In this document: positions 1 through 8,000 of the stretch, piece by piece | Layout: each line of letters begins with the position of its first letter | Position numbering within the stretch: the first letter of the stretch is position 1 | Source of the DNA: Monoraphidium neglectum | Lineage: Eukaryota; Chlorophyta; Chlorophyceae; Sphaeropleales; Selenastraceae | DNA length: 10,631 nucleotides | Direction of reading: 5' to 3' | Assembly: GCF_000611645.1 (NCBI RefSeq) | Contig: NW_014013054.1 | Location: forward strand, 1-10,631 | Translations under genes and position numbers: made by a program | Notes under the pieces: model-generated | Databases searched by the model: none | What the model saw: only the letters and a program-made list of their open reading frames with translations | What the model was told of the DNA's origin: nothing

Positions 1-18
1 GGGGGGGGGGGGGGGGGG
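1..18. repeat. Poly-G homopolymer at the window edge
   Basis: A run of 18 G opens the window. It may be a genuine homopolymer inside an intron of the phosphatase gene, or an artefact at a contig or gap edge. Nothing functional can be read from it. Confidence 0.8.
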
Positions 19-297
19 CGCAGTGTGTGGCAGGGGCGGCGCGGGGGGCGTCGACGCGGGGAGCCCGTGGCGTTGCGGGGCAGCCCCTGCTGCTGCTGCG
101 TGCGGCGCCGATGCTGCGCCTCGCTGGCCCTGCCCTTGACTTCCTTCCAGGCGCACCTGACCGTGCATCCACGATGTCTTGCATATATGCACGTGTACCC
201 TTGCAGACGCCCAGCACATATCGCACACGCAGAGCACACGCAAGCAAGCAGCCGGGCTTTCATGCGTGCATCCCCCCAAAGTCCCCACTCATACCCC

Positions 298-304
<7 letters not shown>

Positions 305-329
<25 letters not shown>
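305..329. repeat. (AC)n dinucleotide microsatellite
   Basis: An uninterrupted AC run lies just upstream of the CCCAG acceptor at 332-336, with a slightly imperfect extension to the left. It sits in the intron before the first recognisable phosphatase exon. Its complement, (GT)n, occurs in a later intron of the same gene at 1829-1882. Confidence 0.9.
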
Positions 330-332
<3 letters not shown>

Positions 333-336
333 CCAG

Positions 337-470
337 GTCGGCACCCCAGGCCAGGAGCTGTTCCGCCTGCCACGCGTGGCCATGTGGACCAAGCTGCGCC
401 CCGGCGCGCGCCGCTTCCTCGCCGCCGCCGCTGAAAAGTTTGAGCTCTGGATCCACACGGCAGGCAGCAG
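337..470 (+). CDS. Phosphatase exon a: start of visible FCP1 homology domain
   Basis: The exon starts after CCCAG at 332-336 in phase 0 and ends in phase 2 before donor GTGCGG at 471. It encodes the conserved ELFRLP, MWTKLRPGARRFL and FELWIHTAGSR segments. The threonine of HTAG sits where motif II of HAD phosphatases is expected. Confidence 0.85.
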
Positions 471-2968
471 GTGCGGCGCCGGCCCCCTAAAAACGCCCAG
501 CGATTGCAAGAGTGTCTGGTCCTAGAATGGTTGGCATCGTGGCATCTGCTGGCCGCCCCTGATCACCCGCTGATGAGGCGGTGTGGACCCTCTGCCTGCA
601 GCGACGCCTGACTGTAGGCTGGCGCTGGGGCCAGGGTCGGCGCCGTCGGGGCGCTGCCACCAGAAGTCGTATCACACTGATCTGATGCGCGTGCCGAGTG
701 TTCTTTTTGTGCCCCTTGGGCTGCCGCAGGTCGTACGCGCTGGCCATGGCGGAGCTGCTGGGGGCTCACTACTTTGGCAATCGCATCATCGCGCAGCAGG
801 ACGGCGCGGAGGAGGTGCAGGTGCGCACGTTCACGCCCGCACCGGCTTCCCTGGCACAGCGAGCCGCCGGCGGCGGACTTTCAGGGTTCACAGCGGCTCT
901 GGCGATGCGGCAAGGGGTGCTTTGCAGGGGCATTCCACACTGCCCTGTATGTGAGGGCCTGGTGGCGGTTTGGCTCGGCAGGCCGGCAGGCCAACTGGCC
1001 CTTGGGCCGGAGGGAATCCCGCCGGAGCGTGCACTCCGCAAGGTTGCTGCATCTTATTGGCGCGACTGCGTCATGGGCCGCGCGCCGGCCAGGTCCTCAA
1101 CAAGCGGCTGGCCTCCGGCCTGGAGGGACGCGAGCCCGTGGCCGTCATTCTTGATGATAGCAGCGCTGTGTGGCCCCATGACAGGTGTGGGAGCTTCCCT
1201 CGCTGCTGCCGATGGGAAGCTCGTCGCAACTGGGCGCGTTCAGAGGGGCACACGCGCGCGTGCGCGAGGCAGTCAGGGATGGAACGTCCTCCCAAAACTT
1301 GAGGAAAGCTTGGGGAGTAGGGCGACATAGGGATGGTTCAAAAACGGGAGTGGGGCCGTGTGCTGAGGGGCAGGCCAGGGAGACAGGACAGAGCAGATAG
1401 TATCATTGTCAGTGGCGGCCGCAGCACTTTGTGGCTTCCTGTTTGGGCGCGCCTTTGAGCAGGATCGTGCTGAGCAGGGAAGGTCGGGTTTGGCACCCAG
1501 ATACTATCATCGGCCCCGCGGCCAACGCACCCACCAGGCGCAACCTTCTGGTGGCTGAGCGCTATGTGTGGTTCCCGACCGCGCGCGTCAAGGGCCGCGG
1601 GTCCCTGTTGGAGATGGGCAGGTGCGCGGACCCCCGCAGCCCCAGTTCGCCTTGCTGCCCGCAGCTGCGAACCGCTGCTGCGCGCCCGGTCCGTTGTGCA
1701 GGTGGAGTGCGCGGGCTGGGGCGCAGTGTCGCACTGTCAGCTGGCACGCAGCCGCCCCCTTCCTGTGATGAAGCAGTGGTCAAGTTGCGCTGATTGGCTA
1801 TGTGTTGCCTCTGGGCGCCTGCGATGCTGGTGTGTGTGTGTGTGTGTGTTTGTGTGTGTGCGCGCGCGCGTGTGTGTGTGTGTCCCGCCTCACCCACGCA
1901 GGGATGAGTGCGCCCGAGGGGGCATGTTGTGCATCGCGATGGGCATCCTGGACAGACTGCACAGCGAGGTGGGAAACACAGCCGACGGCACGTAGAGCAC
2001 AAGGATGGGGCGAGAGGCAGGCAGGAAGCCCTCCTACCTGCGCCTGCCTTGCCCAACGCCCGGCATCAAACTCGTGCCAACACCGTCCTATCGCCAGCCG
2101 GATATTTGCTCTGCTGCAACGCCACAACAACCACAAACGTGCAAAAGCAAGCGCGAAACTTTCCTCATCGTCTGCAGGCGTTTGAGCTCATACGCGTGCG
2201 AGAGCCTCAGGAGACTTGGGACGTCCGCGCCATCATGGAGCGCCACCGCCGCCGCGTCCTGGCAGGGGTGGTGCTCGTGTTCAGCCGAGTGATCCCCCTC
2301 GAGAGTGACCCCCGCTCGCACCCGCTGTGGCGGCTCGCGGAGCAGTACGGCGGCGCCTGCGCGCTGGGGGTCAGCGACGCCACGACGCACGTGGTCGCGA
2401 CGCACGGGGGCACGGAGAAGGCGCGCGCGGGCCGGCGGCGGGATCCTGCTTGTGGGCCGCCGGCCGTCGTGGGGCTGTGTGCGCGCCCAGGCGGGCGGCG
2501 ATCCGCTGGCAGCTGCGTGGCTGCTTGGGCCGCCCCTTTTGCATGCGTGATGGGACCCGGCTGCACAGCAGCTCTCGTGCTTTGCCGTTATCAACGGTTT
2601 TTGTGCTGTGATCAACGTCCAATCCAGGTGGCTTGGGCCAAGGGGAACGGCAAGTTCGTGGTCAGCCCTGGCTGGTGAGGGGCAGGGGCGCCTTGTCGCA
2701 CCTCGTTGACCTCGTTGACGCGCATGAGCGCAGAAAATGCATGTGGCTGATGTACTGGGCGAATGAACGCGCCCTGGGATCGGCCTGTGCTTGTGGAGAC
2801 GCGGCTCTGTGGCGCACCTCGCCGTTCCCTGAAAACAGCAGCTCCATGGCCGGCGGCAGGCGCGCGCGTGCGACAGCGGGCGCCCTGCCCGTGCGAAGTG
2901 CCCTCGCCCGCCCTCCCGCCTGCGGCTGCCAGGGTCGAGTGTTCGTGCATTCTCTGGACCCGGGCTGA
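337..2968 (+). CDS. FCP1-like RNA polymerase II CTD phosphatase with BRCT domain (3' part, multi-exon)
   Basis: Members of this family remove phosphate from the heptad repeats of the RNA polymerase II largest-subunit C-terminal domain, using a HAD-type FCP1 homology domain followed by a BRCT domain, in the nucleus. Seven exons splice in a consistent frame: 337-470, 730-820, 1093-1184, 1538-1621, 1902-1968, 2178-2420 and 2628-2674, with a doubtful eighth at 2734-2968. Family landmarks appear in order: LFRLP and MWTKLRPGARRFL, then FELWIHTAGSR, YALAMAELL, VILDDSSAVWPHD, NLLVAERYVWFP, and the BRCT segments LAGVVLVFSRVIP, HPLWRLAEQYGG, THVVATHGGTEK and KFVVSPGW. The DxDxT nucleophile motif is not in the window, so the gene is 5'-truncated here. 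BRCT at the C-terminus suits plant CPL3/CPL4 or animal FCP1, not the small SCP phosphatases. Doubtful points are a GC donor at 2421, the donor choice 815 or 821, and a TGA at the end of the BRCT domain. Confidence 0.85.
730..820 (+). CDS. Phosphatase exon b
   Basis: Acceptor CCGCAG ends at 729. The first base completes the arginine codon begun in exon a. It encodes SYALAMAELLG and YFGNRIIAQQDG, the helix and strand that follow motif II in FCP1-like proteins. The end is phase 0 with donor GTGCGC at 821. An equally in-frame donor GTGCAG at 815 would drop two residues. Confidence 0.8.
1093..1184 (+). CDS. Phosphatase exon c with the acidic VILDDS motif
   Basis: Acceptor GGCCAG ends at 1092, phase 0. 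The donor GTGTGG begins at 1185 after a phase 2 end. It encodes LNKRLASGLEG and then AVILDDSSAVWPHD. The paired aspartates match motif IV, which coordinates Mg2+ in HAD phosphatases, followed by the family's WPH signature. Confidence 0.85.
1538..1621 (+). CDS. Phosphatase exon d
   Basis: Acceptor CACCAG ends at 1537. One base completes the split arginine codon, then RNLLVAERYVWFPTARVKG and SLLEMG follow. This matches the family segment after WPHN, which reads NLI-VERY-YFP. It ends in phase 2 before GTGCGC at 1622. Confidence 0.85.
1829..1882. repeat. (GT)n-(GC)5-(GT)n alternating tract
   Basis: A GT run of about 20 bases is followed by a short GT run after a TT break, then ten bases of CG repeats, then GT again. 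Nearly the whole tract alternates purine and pyrimidine. It sits in the intron between exons d and e, 19 bases before the next exon. Confidence 0.9.
1902..1968 (+). CDS. Phosphatase exon e (linker to BRCT)
   Basis: Acceptor CACGCAG ends at 1901. The first base completes a split arginine codon, and the exon ends in phase 0 before GTGGGA at 1969. It encodes DECARGGMLCIAMGILDRLH, which corresponds to the family linker of type DE...L...L.VL..IH between the phosphatase and BRCT domains. Confidence 0.8.
2178..2420 (+). CDS. Phosphatase exon f: most of the BRCT domain
   Basis: Acceptor TCTGCAG ends at 2177, phase 0. The exon encodes DVRAIMERHRRRVLAG, VVLVFSRVIPLE, HPLWRLAEQYGG and THVVATHGGTEK, the first three quarters of a BRCT domain as in plant CPL phosphatases. 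The best protein join to the next exon is directly after K at 2418-2420, which needs a GC donor at 2421. In-frame GT donors at 2466 or 2469 are possible but would insert about 15-16 residues rich in arginine and glycine inside the BRCT fold. Confidence 0.75.
2628..2674 (+). CDS. Phosphatase exon g: end of BRCT core
   Basis: Acceptor ATCCAG ends at 2627, phase 0. It encodes VAWAKGNGKFVVSPGW, matching the family's K-x-x-W-A...KFVVHPGW. The strong donor GTGAGG at 2675 splits the tryptophan codon after TG. Unspliced, the frame stops at TGA 2676-2678. Confidence 0.75.
2734..2968 (+). CDS. Possible last phosphatase exon (doubtful)
   Basis: After GCGCAG (ending at 2733) one frame reads KCMWLMYWANERAL, which resembles the helix and the ANE-type tail that follow the conserved tryptophan in BRCT domains of CPL phosphatases. 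It stays open to TGA at 2966-2968. However, joining TG from exon g to the first base A gives TGA, so the simple splice does not produce an open frame. The rest is low-complexity and resembles nothing known. Confidence 0.3.
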
Positions 2969-3556
2969 CGAGGCGCGGTTCCCCTGCCCTCAGTAGGAGT
3001 AGGGCCTGGGCGTCGCTGCTCACCGGTGCTTGGTCCGCCGCCCCTGCTGACCATGCCACTTTGGCCAGCAGGGAGGACACACACAGCTGTCAGGCAGGCA
3101 GCACACATAGTCAAAGCTAAATGGTCGTATAGACAGCAGCCTTGTATGTATGTGGCTCGCATGCTTCCTTTTCCTCTGCCATGTTTGATTGCGGCAGCGC
3201 TAGAACAGCTGAAGCTTCCCGTCTGTGGCCGCAGCCTGCATCACCAGGACTGCGGTGGGTTCGGGACTCGCGCGGCCAGGGCGGGTTAGTCCCATGTGCT
3301 TGAGGCCCTTTACTCACGCACGATGCATGACTTTCTGGCATTCAAGTGTTATTCTCCCCGGCAAGTTGGGGCTGGAACACCCACTGCAGCCATATGGCAC
3401 GCGTAAACACACACCGCCGTGTTATGTCGGCATGCGACAGCAAAGCTCGCAATTCTGGCCGTCATGACGTGGCCGCCGGCAACAGCAGGGTAAGGCAGCC
3501 GCTCTGATTACGCATGTCATATCTGGGGCAACAGCAACGGGTCCTCAAGAGCGTGC

Positions 3557-3601
3557 TGACGTAATGCACATCAGCACTTTCGGAACTCCCGCATATATAT
3601 A
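3557..3601 (+). promoter_or_regulatory. Candidate promoter: TGACGTAA motif and TATA-like box
   Basis: TGACGTAA at 3557-3564 matches the ACGT-core sites bound by plant and algal bZIP factors, and a related TGACGTGG lies at 3465-3472. A TATA-like CATATATATA at 3592-3601 follows and runs straight into a poly-C tract. The order on the + strand would suit transcription starting near 3625-3640 towards the EGF gene, about 1 kb before its start codon. The assignment rests on motifs alone. Confidence 0.35.
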
Positions 3602-3612
3602 CCCCCCCCCCC
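3602..3612. repeat. Poly-C tract after the TATA-like box
   Basis: Eleven or so C residues follow ATATATA directly. This is a low-complexity tract prone to length variation and sequencing error. Confidence 0.7.
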
Positions 3613-4639
3613 TCCCCGCTCCGACGACGACGCCCTTGTCCGCTTTAGTGAGTACTGCTGAGGAACCCTAGATTGCTGCCGCCTTGCATGCTACTCCAGC
3701 ATAAAAGGCGCTGAATTTGGGAACTCCAGGGGATCGTGGCAACCTGGCTGCAACAGCACATACAGAAGTGACAAACCGGTGTGACTTCCAAGCTGTTGTG
3801 ACATCAGATGGACCAACCACAGGGCGTTGTTCAACAAGATGCATGACACACTGTGATAGCCAGCACTCACAAATTCCAGTCAAATGGGGGGCTCAGGCAT
3901 GGTCCTTTGGGAGCTTGGCTAGGCACAGCCGGCGAAGTGGTGGCCTCAGGATCCCAACGCGATTTTCACCGCGCTGGCCTGCCGCATCGGTGATTGGCCC
4001 CAGTGGCACTGCGCCCCCCGTGGTGGAAGTTTACCATCTAAATAATCATACTACCTATCACTCCTGAGCACGCGTGTCTTTGCGCTGAGGGTGAAACGTG
4101 TTGTGAACCATGACCTCCTGGGAGCGAATTCCGAGGCAAATGCACATCTGTTGACCCCAAAGGCCCACGTAGACAGTTACCAGTTCAGCTCGTTTTGCGT
4201 GTCTATGAAGGCGTTCTGTTCCGCAGGCATACATACACGCGCAACCCGAGTACCTCCAGCGAGGTTCCATAGGGGTGAACTTTTGGCGGAGCCAATTCAG
4301 GACCAAAACCCATTTGCAGGCCGCTACCGCCACGGGTGAGCTTGTTCACACCGCACATCAGAAACGGTGGAGTGGCAGCGGCCGCCGGACGCGCCTTGCG
4401 GCTGATCAACCGCACTGTGTGCGGCCAGGCCGGGTGACGCAAGCCCCAAAATCAGTGCGGAGCACAGATACGAAGCTGCTTGCTGCTGCTTGCTGGCATG
4501 CCATGTGCCTCACATGTGCGACTGTGGTGCTGCAAGTATGCGTCAGCCGCCTGTGATTGACGCACCCCGTCCCCGCGATGCTCCCGCCGCCTGCATCACT
4601 CGCAGCCACAGCCTGGGCCGCGGGAAGCGCAAGCCGGGG

Positions 4640-5072
4640 ATGGCGCGCCCGGCGACGGCGCGGCTGCTGATGGCGGCGCTCATCGCCTTTTCTGCGCTCT
4701 GGCTGGCAACGCCGGCTGCTTGCGCTGGCACGCCGCCGCCAAATGTTGCAGCGCTCTCCACCGGCTGGGAGGCCGGGCACGGGAGCGACTGGCCGACAGA
4801 AATTTTGCCCTCGCGCGGCCAGGGGCGGCGGCTGATGCAGACCGTCCGACCAGACGGCAACATCAGTTATACCATGCCGAGTAATGCCACTGTCTACAGC
4901 AGCCCGGCGGGTGGTGGTCTGCTGGCGGTGGTAAACAGCCTCCTTGGGGGGACCTTGGGTAATCTGGGCCTGTATCGCATCAGCGTGACATCGCAGCCAA
5001 AAATTGGTAGTGTCGTCGTCTCTTCAACAACCGGGGATTTCACATATACTGCGCCAGCAGTCTCCTATGGCG
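4640..5072 (+). CDS. EGF gene exon 1: signal peptide and Ig/cadherin-like segment
   Basis: The start ATG at 4640 is chosen because it directly precedes a good signal peptide: two arginines, a hydrophobic core LLMAALIAFSALWLA, and an A-C-A|G cleavage site after residue 29. An upstream in-frame ATG at 4490 would bury that signal. Residues about 108-144 contain YRISVTSQPKIGSVVVSS and DFTYTAPA. These resemble the 'V..QP.HGTV.......FTYTP' pattern of bacterial Ig/cadherin-like repeats found in surface adhesins. N-I-S and N-A-T are potential N-glycosylation sites. The donor GTGAGC at 5073 leaves phase 1. Confidence 0.75.
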
Positions 5073-8000
5073 GTGAGCGTCTGCTGCGCGGTGACTGCTG
5101 CATGCTACTCGCTGCTGCTCATGCATAGTTTTGCCGGCATGCATACAAGCAGCGCGCGTGAGGGATTCGAGTTGCAAGGATTGTCACGGCAGGGCGTGAC
5201 GTGAGCCGCAGGTTGCTTAAACAAAAACCTGTCATCTTCATGACATCCCCGCAACACCAGGGTTTACGGATTTCTTCTGCTTTCAGACGGTGACCCTGCT
5301 TTTACTCGTGACAGACTCGAGGTGTGCCTACATCACCAGGGCCCCCGACTGCAGCAGTCCGGCCTGCGTCCGCGGGACGTGCGCCGCGTACAACACCTGC
5401 AACTGCACAGGGACCAACTACACAGGCTCGGACTGCAACACACCAAGTAAGCAGTTTCAGCTTTGCTGCTTTCGTTGCTCGCAGCGAACTTTCTCGCACA
5501 CTCCATTCAACAGCGAAATTGATGCCAACATACTTGGCCTTTGCAACATGTTGTGGTATCAGTGTCATTTCTGGGCTGCAATGACGCGCTCACTCTGCCA
5601 GGGAGCACAATCCTCGCTGACGCTTGTTATTTCACCTCCCTTTCATCCGTCCCTGCAGCTTGCAGCCCTTCCTGCGTCAATGGGGGCTCTTGTGTGGGCG
5701 TGAACAACTGCAGCTGCCCGTCCACCTACACCGGACCCACCTGCTCCACACCTGGTAAGCAACCCCACGAGTTGACTGTCGTTGCTGGGCTGTTGCCTGC
5801 GATGCCACTGGCTGCATTGGCAGCCCAGCCCCTGCAAGCGCGTGCACCACGCCAGCTCTTGCATTTCATCTCTGCCCCTCACCCATCACCTTGCAGTTGT
5901 GGTCCGCACCCCCTGTGTCAATCCCCTTGTTGCTCCTCTGCCCTCATGAGTGCAGACAGAATGCTGCAGCCACCCACTCAGTAGTTGGTCACCAACAACA
6001 GCTGTCGTCCCTATAGTATAGGACTCACTCTGGCTAGATGCAAATTTGAATTTGGCAGTGTGTCACATAGCAGAATAGCTAGAATTGAGTTTGGCCCGGG
6101 CAATTTGTGGGCCCTAACATTTAGTATTGAATCAAACCTCGCTTGTTTAGGTATTTGTGCAATCTTTCATTGGCGACAAATTGTTGCAACCACTGCCTAA
6201 CTCCCCCCCCCAGCCACCACCTCCTCTAGTAACTCGTTTGTTGTGAACCCACTGGTTGTCGGGCTCACAGAGTTTGCCTGCAAACACGTTTCATGAAATT
6301 CAAGCCAGCTGGCACTAAATTTTTGCCATCCAAAAACGCACAATCACGTGCAGTTTGCCCTGCCGGGTGCGTCAATGGGAACTGCTCGGCGCCTGGCGTG
6401 TGCACCTGCTCATCTGGCTGGAGCGGCACCTCATGCAACACCCCAGGTGAGGCCGCGTCCGCAGCAGCCAGCGGTGGGTCGTCAGCTCGGCCCAGGCACA
6501 CTGCATGCACTTGGAAAAACACTTGCAACAATCCGCCTGTCCAGTGACGCTTGGGCAGCACCAAGAGAATTGTGTCTTGCTGCACACCTGATGGCACATT
6601 GCATATTTGTAACAGCAGCAGTGAGAACCTATCTGAGGTTGCTGGCACTCCACTCACACCCACCCTCTGCGGCGTACTGCGTCCCTCCCCGTGCATAGTG
6701 TGCCCTGCGGGATGCGTCAATGGGAACTGTTCTGCGCCCGGCGTGTGCACCTGCTCGTCTGGCTGGAGCGGCACCTCATGCAACACGGCTGGTGAGGCCT
6801 TGGTCGCAGCAGCCAGCGGCGGCTTGCTCAATTACCTGGCCAAAGCAGCTGCGTCCAACCAGGGATGAAGGGCTAACCACAGGCACATCCTGCACTCAGT
6901 AAGCAGCAGCATCATCCAGCACGTTTTTGTGGCTCCCTGGCTTCTGGCAAGCCTCTCACACCTGCCCGCCACACCGCATCCCGCCCCTGGTCATGCACAG
7001 TCTGCCCTGCCGGATGTGTGAACGGCAACTGCTCTGCACCCGGCGTGTGCACCTGCTCGTCTGGCTGGAGCGGGACCTCGTGCAACACGGCTGGTGAGGT
7101 CTTGGCCGCAGCGGCTCGCGGCGGCTTGTTCACTGTGCCAGGTCATCGGCCTGCCTCCACATGGGAACATATTCTTTGTTTGATCCAAGACAGCCAGTCA
7201 GCCAGTCTGGCTGTGCAGCTGCCACCAGTCTCACCAGTCGACTTCATCGGCGTTCACAGCACCCACAAGCATAGTTGCGAGCCTTGCACGCCCGTCCGCC
7301 GTACCACACCCCGCCCCTGCTAACGCGCAGTGTGCCCTGCGGGATGCGTCAACGGCAACTGCTCTGCACCTGGCGTGTGCACCTGCTCGTCTGGCTGGAG
7401 CGGGACTTCATGCAACACGCCAGGTGAGGCCTTGGCCGCAGTGGGCCGCTGCGGCTTATTTGTCGCGTCAGGTCCTCAGCGACTAGGGATACAAGTGATG
7501 TGTGTTGTCATCCAAACGGCACAATGGAGAACCCATTGCACATGGTTTGAATAGCAGCAGATGCGTGTAGCAGCAGCAGCAACACCCGCATTGCACTTGC
7601 TTGCGAGCCTCGCACACCCGCATGACAAAACGCTCCCTTTCCTCCACTTTTGCAGTCTGCCCTGCCGGATGTGTGAATGGGAACTGCTCTGCGCCCGGCG
7701 TGTGCAACTGCACGTCTGGCTGGAGCGGGACTGCTTGCAACACAGCTGGTGAGGCCTCGGCTGCAGGGGCCAGCTGGGCCTTGCTGTCCCTGCCTGGTCT
7801 TTGTGCCTTCTTGGTCCAGGGATACATGCTGTGTGATGTATCCTGAACGGCACAGTGGAGAGCCCAATGCAATTCAAGTAGCAGGGGCAGCAGCCACATC
7901 GCGCACGCTTGCCAGCCTATGACACCTATTGCTCGTGCCGCACCCACCCCTTCTTATGCGCAGTGTGCCCTGCCGGATGCGTCAACGGCAACTGCTCTGC

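Larger units (their letters stand above)
1..336 (+). other. Upstream intron or unresolved 5' part of the phosphatase gene
   Basis: No phosphatase-like exon is visible here. The DxDxT catalytic motif that precedes the first recognisable exon in FCP1-like proteins is not encoded in any frame, so it should lie upstream of the window. The stretch ends in a (CA)n tract and the acceptor CCCAG at 332-336. It is therefore most simply the end of an intron, although a short unrecognised exon in the GC-rich first 150 bases cannot be excluded. Confidence 0.5.
2969..4639. other. Intergenic and untranslated region with no supported exon
   Basis: No frame here gives a protein segment I recognise. The open frames are short and look random. 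The left part is presumably the 3' untranslated and flanking region of the phosphatase; I found no TGTAA-type algal polyadenylation signal on the + strand. The right part should contain the promoter and 5' leader of the EGF gene. A GTGAGT donor at 3648, an acceptor TTCCGCAG ending at 4225 and another donor GTGAGC at 4336 could define 5' UTR introns, but that is a guess. Confidence 0.5.

Noticed and set aside
25..525. Single open frame covering the first phosphatase exon and upstream DNA
   Set aside because: Only 337-470 matches the family. The part before it runs through the (CA)n tract and the part after it passes a splice donor, so the extra residues are intron translation.
2088..3080. 330-residue minus-strand open frame
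   Set aside because: It overlaps the BRCT exons of the phosphatase on the other strand. Its translation is rich in Arg, Ala and Pro, as expected for the antisense of GC-rich DNA, and shows no known domain.
3026..3467. Small open frames between the two genes
   Set aside because: They show no recognisable domain, no signal peptide and no consistent splice structure. They are best treated as chance frames.
6265..6831. Long minus-strand open frames across the EGF exons with a repeated motif
   Set aside because: They are the reverse reading of the EGF exons. The motif recurs only because the exons repeat, and it crosses exon-intron borders of the clearly coding + strand.
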